Numbered from the stretch's first letter, positions 1 to 11,300 are shown. The stretch is DNA of 44,996 nt from Acidimicrobiales bacterium (GCA_036262515.1 DATAIT010000095.1:1-44996); one strand, 5' to 3'. Numbers and translations: made by a program. The notes: generated by a model not told the origin, from the sequence alone.

Positions 1-106
1 CACCGACAACGCGGCCATGGTGGCGGCAGCCGCCTGGTGGCGCTACAAGTCCGACGGCCCCACCCCCCTCGACGTCGGCGCCCAGCCCAACCTGAGACTG
101 GCGTAA
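1..106 (+). CDS. tsaD: tRNA threonylcarbamoyladenosine transferase TsaD, C-terminal end (partial)
   Basis: The gene enters from the left edge and only its last 34 codons are present; reading starts at base 2 and stops at TAA 104-106. The fragment opens with [13 protein letters not shown] and ends [13 protein letters not shown], which matches the conserved TsaD (Gcp/Kae1) C-terminus: the TDNAAM motif contributes to the ASKHA-fold active site. TsaD transfers the threonylcarbamoyl group to A37 of ANN-decoding tRNAs. Its position directly upstream of groES-groEL is the same as in mycobacteria. A hairpin follows at 223-250. The call rests on a short fragment, but the motif is distinctive. Confidence 0.85.
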   Translation, partial: TDNAAMVAAAAWWRYKSDGPTPLDVGAQPNLRLA

Positions 107-222
107 GTCGACCGCCGAGCCCGGCGAAACCGGAACCGCTCCGGCTCGCCGGCGGGGCAGGGGCCCCCGCCGGCACGTGGCGGGCGTGGTGCGAAGGGCC
201 CGGGTGCCCGTCACCAGAAACA

Positions 223-250
223 CCGCCCGGTTGCTGAAGCAACCGGGCGG
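223..250 (+). terminator. Perfect 12-bp hairpin between tsaD and groES
   Basis: Arms CCGCCCGGTTGC (223-234) and GCAACCGGGCGG (239-250) are exact reverse complements around the tetraloop TGAA. No T-tract follows. It is the likely end of the tsaD transcript, but it also overlaps the -35 and spacer of the groES promoter, so it could act on chaperone transcription instead. Confidence 0.6.
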
Positions 251-259
251 GGCTATCGT
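231..259 (+). promoter_or_regulatory. Putative groESL promoter
   Basis: TTGCTG (231-236) and TATCGT (254-259) are separated by 17 nt, a good housekeeping-sigma arrangement. The expected transcription start lies inside the adjacent CIRCE element, as is typical of HrcA-repressed promoters. The rest of 107-222 shows nothing else recognisable. Confidence 0.55.
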
Positions 260-285
260 TAGCACTCGACATACGAGAGTGCTAA
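259..285 (+). promoter_or_regulatory. CIRCE element (HrcA operator)
   Basis: TTAGCACTC (259-267), a 9-nt spacer, then GAGTGCTAA (277-285): an exact match to the CIRCE consensus TTAGCACTC-N9-GAGTGCTAA. It lies 36 nt upstream of the groES start. HrcA bound here represses groESL until heat or misfolded protein titrates GroEL away from HrcA. hrcA itself is not in the window. Confidence 0.97.
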
Positions 286-320
286 GTACTCCCTTTCGTC
301 CTATGGAGGTCGAACCCGAC

Positions 321-2281
<1,961 letters not shown>

Positions 2282-2449
2282 TTGGCGGACATTCCGCCGC
2301 CGGACCCCGAGAAGCTGCTCCTCACCTGGATGCAGTGGGAACGGGGCGAGATTCCGCCCGGCCGGGTCATGGCCGACCTGAAGAAGGGTGGGCTCCGCGA
2401 CCTCCTCGAGTCCACCGTCCGGGCCCACCAGGAGATCGCCGCCGGCTGA
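2282..2449 (+). CDS. Small conserved-looking protein downstream of GroEL
   Basis: A 55-codon frame begins with TTG immediately after the groEL stop and runs to TGA 2447-2449. The peptide starts (M)ADIPPPDPEKLLLTW and contains QWERGEIPPGRVMADLKKGG, then RDLLESTVRAHQEIAAG. It has a compact charged composition, a Trp pair and a predicted helical second half, unlike random high-GC translation. It would be co-transcribed with groESL. I do not recognise a named family. The TTG start is the only initiator close to groEL; GTG 2366 or later would leave too short a product. Confidence 0.55.
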   Translation: MADIPPPDPEKLLLTWMQWERGEIPPGRVMADLKKGGLRDLLESTVRAHQEIAAG

Positions 2450-2465
2450 ACGAGATGCCCGAAGG

Positions 2466-2494
2466 CGCCCCCGACCCGAACCGGTCCGGGGGCG
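2466..2494 (+). terminator. Hairpin ending the groESL transcript
   Basis: CGCCCCCGACC (2466-2476) pairs with GGTCCGGGGGCG (2483-2494) with one bulged C. It lies 17 nt after the small gene downstream of groEL. No T-tract follows, as is common in high-GC actinobacteria. Confidence 0.5.
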
Positions 2495-2618
2495 TCGTCG
2501 CGTGGACGGCGGCGCCGCCCGGTTCTTACCGGCATCGCGCACAGTGTTCTCGCGCCTTACCTGGAGTGGTCGATTTGGGTACGGTCGCGGGGAATTGCCG
2601 CAGAGCCCGAGGGAGCGC

Positions 2619-3143
2619 ATGGCCTTGCCGTTGCCGGTATCGGAACCGGCGGATGAGTACGCCCTTCGTCGCGTTGCAGAGCAGGCGGCTTCTGCGGCGG
2701 GATGCAGCGCAGCAGGAGTGACGATCGTCCGGCCTCAGGGCCGCCCGGTCCTGGTCGGCACGTCGATCCTCGGGTTGGAGCTCGAAGCGACCCAGTGGGA
2801 TGCGGGCGAGGGTCCCGGCCTCGATGCCATGGGCCAGCTGCAGGTGTTCAACGTCGCCTGCCTGGTGACCGCCCAGTCGTGGCCCGATTTCGTCCCGCGC
2901 GCCCTGGGCCGCGGGATCCGCAGCTGCCTGGCAGTACCGATCATCCTGCGGGGACGCGCCGTCGGCGCCCTCGACCTGTACTCGCTCGAGACCGACGCCT
3001 TCGTCGGCTTCGAGCAGGTGGGCCTCCACTTCGCCGGTGAGGCGGCGATGGCGCTCGCCCTCGTCGACGACGGCGCGCCTGTGCCTGCATCGGGAGAGGC
3101 GCACCCTTCTGCGGACCGCAGCCGCTCCCGCGCCGTGTCCTGA
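2619..3143 (+). CDS. GAF domain protein
   Basis: The 174-residue protein has a GAF domain over about residues 12-150. Recognisable elements are the helix ADEYALRRVAEQAASAAGC, the strand TIVRPQGRPVLVGTS, QWDAGEGPGLDAM, and SCLAVPIILRGRAVGALDLYS, as in the GAF part of actinobacterial GAF-ANTAR proteins. No ANTAR or other output domain follows; the tail after residue 155 is short and disordered. ATG 2619 is preceded by GAGGGAG at 2609-2615. A TACGGT hexamer at 2580-2585 could be its -10. The ligand is unknown; a cytoplasmic small-molecule or redox sensor acting through a partner is inferred. Confidence 0.8.
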   Translation: MALPLPVSEPADEYALRRVAEQAASAAGCSAAGVTIVRPQGRPVLVGTSILGLELEATQWDAGEGPGLDAMGQLQVFNVACLVTAQSWPDFVPRALGRGIRSCLAVPIILRGRAVGALDLYSLETDAFVGFEQVGLHFAGEAAMALALVDDGAPVPASGEAHPSADRSRSRAVS

Positions 3144-3218
3144 ACCCAGGGCACCGCGCCGCAGCGTTTCGTTCGTCGGCGACCGGGGGGTATCGGTCCG
3201 ACGACGAGGAGATCACTC

Positions 3219-3650
3219 ATGCGAAGGTTCGTGAAGAAGGCCGCGAGGTCGGCGGCGCCGACGACGACGTCTGCCGAGGAGGAGGCGGAGGCCGAGCTGC
3301 GCCGCGCTGCCGAGGCGCTCGGGATGCCGGGAGCGGCACCCGCCGTCCGGCCGCCGCCCGCGCCAGCGGCACCGCAGGACGGCGTGGTCGCCGGCGCGAC
3401 ACCCGCCGCCCACGAGGTCGATCCGCACGAGGAGGATGTCGATGGGCCTGCGCCGGGCCAGGAACCTCTCTTCCCGGACGACGTGCTTCCCGAGGAGGCG
3501 CTCGCGCCGCGCCCCGCCGGCGCGGCGCAGGCGCGCCGCCGCGTCCGCAAGACCCCGCCAGGGGCGGCCGACCCTGTCCGGAGGGCCACCGGCGGGACCC
3601 GCCCGAGGTCCGGCGCGACCGGCCGCAGCGGCGGGGCGGGCAGGAGCTGA
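3219..3650 (+). CDS. Disordered Ala/Pro/Arg-rich protein of unknown function
   Basis: A 143-codon frame starts at ATG 3219 with GAGGAG at 3206-3211. The product begins MRRFVKKAARSAAP, has an acidic helix (EEEAEAELRRAAEALG), a Pro/Ala stretch, an acidic segment (DPHEEDVDGPAPGQ) and a basic Arg-rich C-terminus. There is no signal peptide, transmembrane segment or recognisable domain. The alternation of basic and acidic low-complexity blocks suggests an intrinsically disordered protein, possibly nucleic-acid associated. The good ribosome binding site supports expression; composition bias of the genome is the main reason for doubt. Confidence 0.5.
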   Translation: MRRFVKKAARSAAPTTTSAEEEAEAELRRAAEALGMPGAAPAVRPPPAPAAPQDGVVAGATPAAHEVDPHEEDVDGPAPGQEPLFPDDVLPEEALAPRPAGAAQARRRVRKTPPGAADPVRRATGGTRPRSGATGRSGGAGRS

Positions 3651-3700
3651 GCGGGTCCCCGGGGGGGCGGGGGCTCCTGAGGGACGCGGCGCCGGGGACG

Positions 3701-3706
3701 TAGAAT
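3701..3706 (+). promoter_or_regulatory. Putative -10 element of guaB3
   Basis: TAGAAT lies 28 nt before the GTG start, with GGAAGGGG at 3722-3729 between. This predicts a short leader with a Shine-Dalgarno sequence. Confidence 0.4.
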
Positions 3707-3734
3707 CGCCTTTTCGGGAGCGGAAGGGGTACAC

Positions 3735-4898
3735 GTGCCTGAGGTCGAGATCGGCATCGGCAAGTCAGGGCGGAGGGCATACGGGTTCGACGACATCGCC
3801 ATCGTCCCGAGCCGGCGGACGCGGGACCCCGAGGACGTCGACATCGCGTGGGAGATCGACGCCTTCCGGTTCGACCTGCCCCTGATGGCCTCGGCCATGG
3901 ACGGTGTGGTCAGCCCGGCGACGGCCGTCGAGGTGGGCCGGCTCGGCGGAGTGGGGGTCCTCAACCTGGAGGGCCTGTGGACAAGGTACGAGGATCCCGA
4001 GCCGCTCTTCGAGGAGATCGCCAACCTCGACGACGAGAAGGCCACGGCCCGGATGCAGCAGATCTACTCGGAGCCGGTGAAGCCGGAGCTCGTGACCGAG
4101 CGCATCCGCGAGATCCGCGAGGCCGGGGTCACGTCGTGCGCGTCGGTGACGCCCCAGAGGGCCGAGCAGTTCGCCAAGGCGGTGGTCGAAGCCGAGCTCG
4201 ACCTGCTCGTCATCCAGGGAACAGTGGTGTCGGCCGAGCACGTCTCCAAGACGGTGGAGCCGCTCAACCTCAAGCAGTTCATCCGCCAGCTCGAGGTCCC
4301 GGTGATCGTGGGCGGCTGCGCCTCCTACAACGCCGCCCACCACCTCATGCGCACGGGGGCGGTCGGCATCCTGGTGGGCGTCGGGCCGGGCAACGCCTGC
4401 ACCACCCGGGGGGTGCTCGGCATCGGCGTCCCCCAGGCCACGGCCATCGCCGACGCGGCGGGGGCCCGCATGCGCCACCTCGACGAGACCGGCGTGTACG
4501 TGCACGTCATCGCCGACGGGGGCATCAGCCGTGGCGGCGACATCGCCAAGGCCATCGCCTGCGGAGCCGATGCGGTGATGATGGGGTCGCCCCTCGCCGC
4601 CGCCCACGAGGCGCCGGGCCGGGGCTTCCACTGGGGCATGGCCACGTTCCACCCCACCCTGCCGCGCGGCACCCGGGTGCGCACCAAGGCGCGGGGCAGC
4701 CTCAAGGAGATCCTCGTCGGGCCGGCCCACGAGAACGACGGGCGGCTCAACCTCTTCGGCGCCCTCCGCACGTCGATGGCCACCTGCGGCTACCAGACGG
4801 TCAAGGAGTTCCAGAAGGCCGAGGTGATGATCGCCCCGGCGTTGCAGACCGAGGGGAAGAGCCTCCAGCGGGCCCAGCAGGTGGGCATGGGGCAGTGA
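3735..4898 (+). CDS. guaB3: GuaB3-family IMP dehydrogenase-related protein
   Basis: The 387-residue protein is an IMPDH/GMPR-type TIM barrel without the CBS pair of canonical IMPDH, matching the GuaB3 family of actinobacteria and cyanobacteria. It shows [15 protein letters not shown] at the N-terminus, [13 protein letters not shown], the loop [10 protein letters not shown] with the catalytic-type Cys222, and [15 protein letters not shown] with the phosphate-binding glycines. Actinobacterial members usually accompany a full GuaB2; cyanobacterial GuaB3 has been reported to have IMPDH activity. The likely reaction is on IMP/XMP/GMP, but direction is uncertain. GTG 3735 follows GGAAGG at a normal distance. 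guaA follows after 25 nt, so the two are probably co-transcribed. Confidence 0.88.
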   Translation: MPEVEIGIGKSGRRAYGFDDIAIVPSRRTRDPEDVDIAWEIDAFRFDLPLMASAMDGVVSPATAVEVGRLGGVGVLNLEGLWTRYEDPEPLFEEIANLDDEKATARMQQIYSEPVKPELVTERIREIREAGVTSCASVTPQRAEQFAKAVVEAELDLLVIQGTVVSAEHVSKTVEPLNLKQFIRQLEVPVIVGGCASYNAAHHLMRTGAVGILVGVGPGNACTTRGVLGIGVPQATAIADAAGARMRHLDETGVYVHVIADGGISRGGDIAKAIACGADAVMMGSPLAAAHEAPGRGFHWGMATFHPTLPRGTRVRTKARGSLKEILVGPAHENDGRLNLFGALRTSMATCGYQTVKEFQKAEVMIAPALQTEGKSLQRAQQVGMGQ

Positions 4899-4923
4899 GC
4901 GGTCGCAGGGCCGTCCCGGCCCG

Positions 4924-6453
4924 ATGAGCTTCGACACCGTCCTCGTCGTCGACTTCGGCGCGCAGTACGCACAGCTCATCGCCCGCCGGGTACGGGAGGC
5001 GCACGTCTACTCCGAGATCGTCCCCCACACGATGACGGCGGCCGAGATGATGGCCAAGCGGCCGGCCGCCGTCATCCTCAGCGGGGGGCCCAAGTCCGTC
5101 CATGTCGAGGGCGCCCCGGTGATCGACCCGGCGCTGTACGACACCGGCACCGCCGTCCTGGGCATCTGCTACGGCGCCCAGCTCCTCGCCCAGCAGCTGG
5201 GCGGCGAGGTGGCCCGCACGGGCAAGGGTGAGTACGGCCGCACGGCGATGTCGGTGATGGACAGCTCCGTGCTCTTCGCCGACCTCCCGCTCGAGCAGGA
5301 CGTGTGGATGAGCCACTTCGACTCCATCGCCACCGCCCCTCCGGGTTTTCGCGTGGTGGCCACCACGCCCAGCGCGGCGGCCGCCCTCGAACACCCCGAC
5401 CGGCGTCTCTACGGCGTCCAGTTCCACCCCGAGGTCGCGCACACGGCGCGCGGCCAGGAGATCCTGAAGCACTTCCTCTACGACGTGGCCGGCTGCCGCC
5501 CGTCGTGGACCATGACGTCGGTCATCGAGCAGCAGGTGGCCGACATCCGGGCCCAGGTCGGCGACGAGAAGGTGATCTGCGGCCTCTCGGGCGGTGTCGA
5601 CTCAGCGGTGGCCGCCGCCATCGTCCACAAGGCGGTGGGTGAGAACCTCACGTGCGTCTTCGTCGACACCGGCCTCATGCGGGCCGGTGAGGCAGAGCAG
5701 GTCGAGGACACGTTCCGGCGCCAGTTCCAGGTCGACCTGGTGCACGTGAAGGCGGCCGACCGGTTCGTGGAGGCGCTGAACGACGTGATCGACCCCGAGC
5801 GCAAGCGCAAGATCATCGGGGAGACCTTCATACGCGTCTTCGAAGAGGTCGCTCGCGATCTCCAGGACGCCCGCTTCCTCGTGCAGGGGACGCTGTACCC
5901 GGACATCATCGAATCCGGCACCAAGGACGCGGCCCGCATCAAGAGCCACCACAACGTGGGCGGACTGCCCGACGACATGGACTTCGAGCTGGTCGAGCCG
6001 CTGCGCAACCTGTTCAAGGACGAGGTGCGGGCGGTGGGCGAGGAGCTCGGCCTGCCCGAGGAGATCGTGTGGCGCCAGCCCTTCCCGGGGCCGGGTCTGG
6101 CCGTGCGAATCGTGGGCACTGTCACGCCGGAGCGGCTCGACATCCTGCGGGCGGCCGACGCCATCGTGCTGCAGGAGATGCGCCGGGCCGGGCTCGAGCG
6201 GGAGGTGTGGCAGAGCTTCGCCGTGCTCATCGCCGTGCGCACGGTGGGCGTCATGGGCGACGAGCGCACCTACGCCTACCCGATCGTGATCCGCGCCGTC
6301 ACCTCCGACGACGCCATGACCGCCGACTGGGCCCGGGTCCCCTACGACGTCCTCGAGCGCATGTCGGGTCGCATCATCAACGAGGTCCCCGGCGTCAACA
6401 GGGTGGCCTTCGACATCACGTCCAAGCCGCCTGGCACCATCGAGTGGGAGTAG
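4924..6453 (+). CDS. guaA: GMP synthase (glutamine-hydrolysing)
   Basis: The 509-residue enzyme converts XMP, ATP and glutamine to GMP. The N-terminal class I amidotransferase has the nucleophile elbow GICYGAQ with Cys82 and the FHPEVAHT histidine/glutamate motif. The ATP-pyrophosphatase domain has the P-loop [12 protein letters not shown], and the C-terminal dimerisation domain ends [14 protein letters not shown], the standard GuaA terminus. The length is normal. It lies 25 nt after guaB3, giving a guanine-nucleotide operon. Bases 6454-6537 downstream hold no evident gene. Confidence 0.97.
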   Translation: MSFDTVLVVDFGAQYAQLIARRVREAHVYSEIVPHTMTAAEMMAKRPAAVILSGGPKSVHVEGAPVIDPALYDTGTAVLGICYGAQLLAQQLGGEVARTGKGEYGRTAMSVMDSSVLFADLPLEQDVWMSHFDSIATAPPGFRVVATTPSAAAALEHPDRRLYGVQFHPEVAHTARGQEILKHFLYDVAGCRPSWTMTSVIEQQVADIRAQVGDEKVICGLSGGVDSAVAAAIVHKAVGENLTCVFVDTGLMRAGEAEQVEDTFRRQFQVDLVHVKAADRFVEALNDVIDPERKRKIIGETFIRVFEEVARDLQDARFLVQGTLYPDIIESGTKDAARIKSHHNVGGLPDDMDFELVEPLRNLFKDEVRAVGEELGLPEEIVWRQPFPGPGLAVRIVGTVTPERLDILRAADAIVLQEMRRAGLEREVWQSFAVLIAVRTVGVMGDERTYAYPIVIRAVTSDDAMTADWARVPYDVLERMSGRIINEVPGVNRVAFDITSKPPGTIEWE

Positions 6454-6537
6454 CGCCCTCCCGCTGAGGACGCGCCCGTACGCCGCCGGCGACGCGGTGT
6501 CCTTGACGGCGCCGGCCGGCTCTGCGACCCTCGGGCG

Positions 6538-6894
6538 ATGGCTCGGGCCGACCCGGCGATCCCTGCGGCGGAGGATCACGACGTGCTCACGGTGCTCCGG
6601 GCGCTCGCCGACCCCAAGCGGTTCCGGATCCTCGCAGCTCTCCGGGAGATGGAGCGCTGCGTGCGCGACCTGGTCGACGGTGAGCGCATGCCCCAGCCCC
6701 TGGTGAGCCACCACCTGCGGGTGCTGGCGGACGCGGGGCTCGTGAAGAGCCGGCGGGCCGATGGCTTCACGCTGTACGCGGTGGACCCGGGCGGTATGGC
6801 CGCCGCTCGTGAGCGGGTGCTGGCCCTGCTCGACACCGACGTGCTCGACCCGGCGGCCCTGCCCGGCGGCAATCCGGGCTGCTGCGCCACCTGA
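6538..6894 (+). CDS. ArsR/SmtB-family metalloregulator-like repressor
   Basis: The 118-residue winged-helix protein shows the ArsR pattern: ALADPKRFRILAAL (helices 1-2), ERCVRDLVDG (helix 3), PLVSHHLRVLADAGLVKSRR (recognition helix and wing). Cys41 in helix 3 sits where ArsR proteins carry their ELCVCDL cysteines, and the C-terminus GNPGCCAT adds Cys115 and Cys116, so a thiolate site for arsenite or another soft metal is plausible (inference). No metal-resistance gene is adjacent, so its target is unknown. ATG 6538 follows a GACCCT-N6 context with no Shine-Dalgarno sequence. Confidence 0.85.
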   Translation: MARADPAIPAAEDHDVLTVLRALADPKRFRILAALREMERCVRDLVDGERMPQPLVSHHLRVLADAGLVKSRRADGFTLYAVDPGGMAAARERVLALLDTDVLDPAALPGGNPGCCAT

Positions 6895-6929
6895 CCTGGG
6901 CCACCTCCGACGGGTGGTTGAATCTGGCG

Positions 6930-8273
6930 ATGCACACACCGCTCCGGGCCCGGCTCCTCGCCGCCAGCGTCGCCCTGGTCGCGACCGCCGCGTCACTGAC
7001 CTCGGCGTCGCCTGCCGGCGCCGGCGTGGCGGCCGTCCAGCCGGACAACCGACCCACGGCCCTGTCCGGCGTGGAGAACGGCTACGTACCGGCCGAGCGC
7101 CTGATCACGGTCGTGCCGGGCTGCCGCGTGGCGCGCGAGGCCGGGCCCAGCCTGGCCCTGCTCTACCGGATGGCGGCCGGGGCCAACGTCGCTCTCGGCG
7201 CCCGGGACTGCTACCGGCCGTTGAGCGGCCAGGTGGCGGCATCGGCGTCGGCGACGGCGGCCGGGAACAGCGCGTGCGCGGCCACGCCCTCCACCTATCC
7301 CGACGGGCGGCCCAAGGGCACGTCGATGCACGGGTGGGGCAAGGCGGTCGACGTCTCCGAGCCCCGAGGCGTGACGTTCACATCGCCCGGATACCGGTTC
7401 CTCAAGGCCCGGGCCGCCAGCGTGGGGTGGAACCATCCCGGGTGGGCCGAGCCCGGTGGCAGCTCGTGCCCCGAGCAGTGGCACTGGGAGTGGGTGGGCG
7501 ACGGGGGCGTGCTCGGCGGTGACCCGGTGCGGGCCGACGTGGTGGCGTTGCTGCCGGCCGGCGACGGCAAGGGCTACGCGGCGGTCACCGGGCTCGGCGC
7601 CGTGATCCCCAGGGGAAGCGCCCGATCGTTCGGGGCCGTCGACTCGCTGCCGCTCAACTCGGTGATCGTCGGCGCCGCGCCCACCGCCGACCGCAACGGC
7701 TACTGGCTCCTGGGCGGCGATGGCGGCATCTTCAACTTCGGCAACGCCGCGTTCCACGGCAGCACCGGGAACCTCCGCCTGAACGCACCGGTCATCGCCA
7801 TGGCGTCGACGCCGGACGGCGGCGGGTACTGGCTCGTCGCCGGCGACGGCGGCGTCTTCAGCTTCGGCAACGCCGCGTTCTACGGGAGCACCGGCGCCAT
7901 GCGCCTCAACTCGCCGGTGGTGGGCATGGCGCCTGCGGCCGACGGCAAGGGGTACTGGCTGGTGGCGGCCGACGGCGGCATCTTCTCCTTCGGCAGTGCC
8001 ACGTTCAAGGGCAGCACCGGCAACATCCGCCTGGCCGAGCCGATCGTGGGCATGGCGGCGTCGGGCACGAGCGGCGGGTACTGGCTGGTCGCATCCGACG
8101 GCGGGGTGTTCGCCTTCGGCGACGCTGCGTTCCTCGGTTCGGCGGCCGGCCGGGGCCTGGCGTCGCCTGTCGTCGCCCTCACCCGCACCCCGAAGGCGGA
8201 CGGCTACTGGATCACGGCCGCCGACGGTTCGGTGGTCAACCTGGGCGCGGCCGGGGCGTTCGGCGCGGGCTGA
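6930..8273 (+). CDS. Secreted M15-type D,D-carboxypeptidase domain with six 42-residue repeats
   Basis: The 447-residue protein has a signal peptide (RARLLAASVALVATAASL, then ASPAGAGVA). Residues about 45-195 form a VanY-like M15 domain with the zinc and catalytic motifs GTSMHGWGKAVDV and EQWHWEWVG; such enzymes trim D-Ala from peptidoglycan stems. From about residue 203 to the end there are six repeats of exactly 42 residues (126 bp) with the core GYWLVAxDGGVFxFG and then AxFxGSTG, suggesting a beta-propeller-like module, typical of secreted Acidimicrobiia proteins. ATG 6930 is preferred to TTG 6918, which lies too close to the GGGTGG sequence. Location: outside the membrane. Confidence 0.85.
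   Translation: MHTPLRARLLAASVALVATAASLTSASPAGAGVAAVQPDNRPTALSGVENGYVPAERLITVVPGCRVAREAGPSLALLYRMAAGANVALGARDCYRPLSGQVAASASATAAGNSACAATPSTYPDGRPKGTSMHGWGKAVDVSEPRGVTFTSPGYRFLKARAASVGWNHPGWAEPGGSSCPEQWHWEWVGDGGVLGGDPVRADVVALLPAGDGKGYAAVTGLGAVIPRGSARSFGAVDSLPLNSVIVGAAPTADRNGYWLLGGDGGIFNFGNAAFHGSTGNLRLNAPVIAMASTPDGGGYWLVAGDGGVFSFGNAAFYGSTGAMRLNSPVVGMAPAADGKGYWLVAADGGIFSFGSATFKGSTGNIRLAEPIVGMAASGTSGGYWLVASDGGVFAFGDAAFLGSAAGRGLASPVVALTRTPKADGYWITAADGSVVNLGAAGAFGAG
7540..8270 (+). repeat. Six in-register 126-bp coding repeats
   Basis: The Gly-Tyr(-Trp) codon pair recurs at 7572, 7698, 7824, 7950, 8076 and 8202, exactly 126 bp apart with no indels. The first copy (GYAAV) is the most diverged; copies 2-5 share DGGxFxFG and xFxGS. 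They encode the C-terminal half of the peptidase. Confidence 0.92.
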
Positions 8274-8347
8274 CGGCGGGCGGCTCAGGCCATCGTCGCT
8301 GCGTCGCCCGGAGGTTCCTCGCGGCCGAGGGGGTCGCACCCGGCCGG

Positions 8348-8353
8348 TAGCCT
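8348..8353 (+). promoter_or_regulatory. Putative -10 of a leaderless pcrA transcript
   Basis: TAGCCT ends 7 nt before the GTG start at 8361; no Shine-Dalgarno sequence is present. Confidence 0.5.
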
Positions 8354-8360
8354 GCCGCCG

Positions 8361-11300
8361 GTGGAATCGCTGCTCGACGGCCTCAACCCGGTGCAGCGGG
8401 AGGCCGTGCTGCACGACGAGGGCCCGCTGCTCATCGTGGCCGGAGCCGGGTCGGGCAAGACCCGGGTGCTCACCCACCGCATCGCCCACCTGATACGCGA
8501 GCGGGGCGTCTCGCCGTTCGCCATCCTGGCCATCACCTTCACCAACAAGGCGGCCGACGAGATGAAGAGCCGGGTGGGGGCGCTGGTCGGCCCGGTGGCC
8601 CAGCGCATGTGGGTTTCGACCTTCCACGCCGCCTGCGTGCGGATCCTCCGGCGCGATGGCGGGCGCCTCGGCTACCGGTCCTCGTTCACCATCTACGACG
8701 AGGCCGATGCCAACCGCCTCACCGGCTATGTCCTGCGCGACCTCGACATCGACGCCAAGAAGTTCACGCCCCGGGCCGTCCACGGTGCCATCAGCGCGGC
8801 CAAGAACGAGCTGGTCGACGCGGCCGCCTATTCCGCCCGGGCCCGCACCGTCTACGAGAAGCGCATCGCAGATGTCTACGCGGAGTACCAGAAGCGCCTG
8901 CGGGCGGCCAGCGCCATGGACTTCGACGACCTTCTCACGGTCACCGTCGAGCTGCTGCGGACGGCGCCCGACGTGCTCGCGCACTACCAGGATCGCTTCA
9001 GCCACATCCTCGTCGACGAGTACCAGGACACCAACCGCGCCCAGAACGAGCTGATCCTCCTCCTCGGCCGGCGCCATCGGAACGTGTGCGTGGTCGGGGA
9101 CAGCGACCAGTGCCTCGTCCCCGGGACCACCGTCGAAACGCCACAGGGGGCCAGGCCGATCGAGGACGTGCGGGAGGGCGACATCGTGCTCGGCACCGGC
9201 GGCGGTGCGAGCCCCGTCGCGGGCACGGTGTCCTACGTCAAGCGGGGGACGTACGCGGGCCGCGTGTACCGGGTGCGGGCCGGCGACGCCGTCCTCTGCG
9301 GCACGCCGCACCACATCGTCCTCGCCGATCCGACCCTGGGGTCGGCGCAGCACGTCGTGTTCCTGCTCGAGCGCGTGGACGGAGGATTCCTGGTCGGGCT
9401 GACCGAGGGGGCCGGGGCGGAGCTGGACGGCCGCCGCGTCGGCGATGGCGGGGACCGGACGGGCGTGGCGGTTCCGGGCCACGTCTGGATCCTCCGGGTC
9501 TGCCCCGACCGCGGCACCGCCGCCTTCTGGGAGGCGTTGTACTCGGCCCGCTACGGGTTGCCGACCGCATCCGTCCACGGGGTCGGGCGCTCGCCGGGGA
9601 TGGACGCCACACTCGTCCACCGGCTCTTCGCCGAGCTCGACACCGGCCCGGCGGCCAAGAACCTCATGGAGGACCTGGACCTCCATCGTGCCTACCCGCA
9701 CCACCGGCCGGGCTGCGGGCAGACGCTCGACCTCACCATGTTCGCGAACGGGAGTTCCGGCGACGTGGGCCGCCACCGGGTCCGGTGGTGCGCCGACCGG
9801 CCCGGCGTCGCCCAGCGACTGGCCGCTGCCGGCTATCGCGCGAGTCCGGGCCCGTCGACCGGCCGGCGGCTGGAGGCGTCGCACCGGAGCTGGCCGCAGG
9901 CGGTCGTCGAGGCGCAGGCCGTGGCGCAGGCCGGCGGCCTGACCGTCCGGCGGCAGGCCCGGATCGGGGGGCGGATCTACGCGTTCACCCCGTTGTCGCA
10001 CCTCCAGCCCGGCATGACGGTCCTCGTCGAGCACGACGGGGCCCTGGAACGGCGGCCGGTCGACGAGGTCGAAGCCCTGCCGTACGAGGGTCCCGTCCAC
10101 GACCTCCAGGTCGACCGCACGCACACCTACGTGGCGGGCGGCGTCCTCGTGCACAACTCCGTGTACCGCTTCCGGGGCGCCGACATCCGCAACATCCTCG
10201 AGTTCGAGGAGGCGTACCCCGACGCCACCACCATCGTCCTGGAGCAGAACTACCGGTCCACGCAGACGATCCTCGACGCCGCCAACGCCGTCATCGCCAA
10301 CAACGCCATGCGAAAGCCCAAGGCGCTGTGGACCGAGCAGGTGGGTGGCGAGGTGATCAACCGCTACCACGCCGAGGACGAGCACGACGAGGCGGCGTGG
10401 GTGGCGGGCGAGATGGCCCGGTTGCACGACCGCCACGACGCCACATGGGGCGAGATGGCGGTGTTCTACCGCACCAACGCCCAGAGCCGCGTGCTCGAGG
10501 AGCAGCTCGTCAAGCGGAACATCCCCTACAAGGTGGTGGGCGGGACGAGGTTCTTCGACCGTCGCGAGGTCAAGGATTTGCTCGCCTATCTGCGGGCGGT
10601 CGCCAACCCGAGCGACGAGGTCTCGCTCAAGCGCATCGTGAACGTCCCCAAGCGCGGCGTCGGGGAGACGAGCATCGCCCGCCTCGACGGCTGGGCTGCC
10701 GCACACGGCGTCACCTTCGCCGACGCCGTGTCCTCCGTGGAGGAGAGCGGGATCACGGGCCGGGCCCTCAGCGGCGTCGTGGAGCTGCGCAACCTCCTCC
10801 GCCAGCTCCGGGGTTCGCTCGACGAGGGGGCCTCGCCCGCCACGCTCCTGTCCGACGTGCTCGACCGCACCGGGTACGGCCACGAGCTGGAGGCGGAGGG
10901 CACCGTGGAGGCGGCCGGCCGCCTGGAGAACGTCGCCGAGCTCCTCGGCGTGGCCGCGGAGCACGAGTCCCTCGACGACTTCCTCGAGGCCGTGAGCCTG
11001 GTGTCCGACGCCGACGACCTCGACGGCGACGAGAGCAGGGCCGTGCTCATGACCCTGCACACGGCCAAGGGCCTGGAGTTCCCCGCCGTGTTCGTCATCG
11101 GACTGGAGGAGGGTGTGTTCCCGCACCTGCGCTCCCTCGGCGAACCCTCGGAGCTCGAGGAGGAGCGCCGCCTCTGCTACGTGGGCATCACGCGGGCGCG
11201 GGAGCGGCTGTACCTGTCCCACGCATGGTGCCGGACCCTGTGGGGATCCACCCAGTACAACCCCCCCAGCCGGTTCCTCGCCGAGATCCCCGAGGAGCTC

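Noticed and set aside
2735-4045. Long minus-strand frames opposite the GAF, disordered-protein and guaB3 genes.
   Set aside because: Antisense of better-supported genes; Ser/Ala/Pro-rich with no motif or ribosome binding site.
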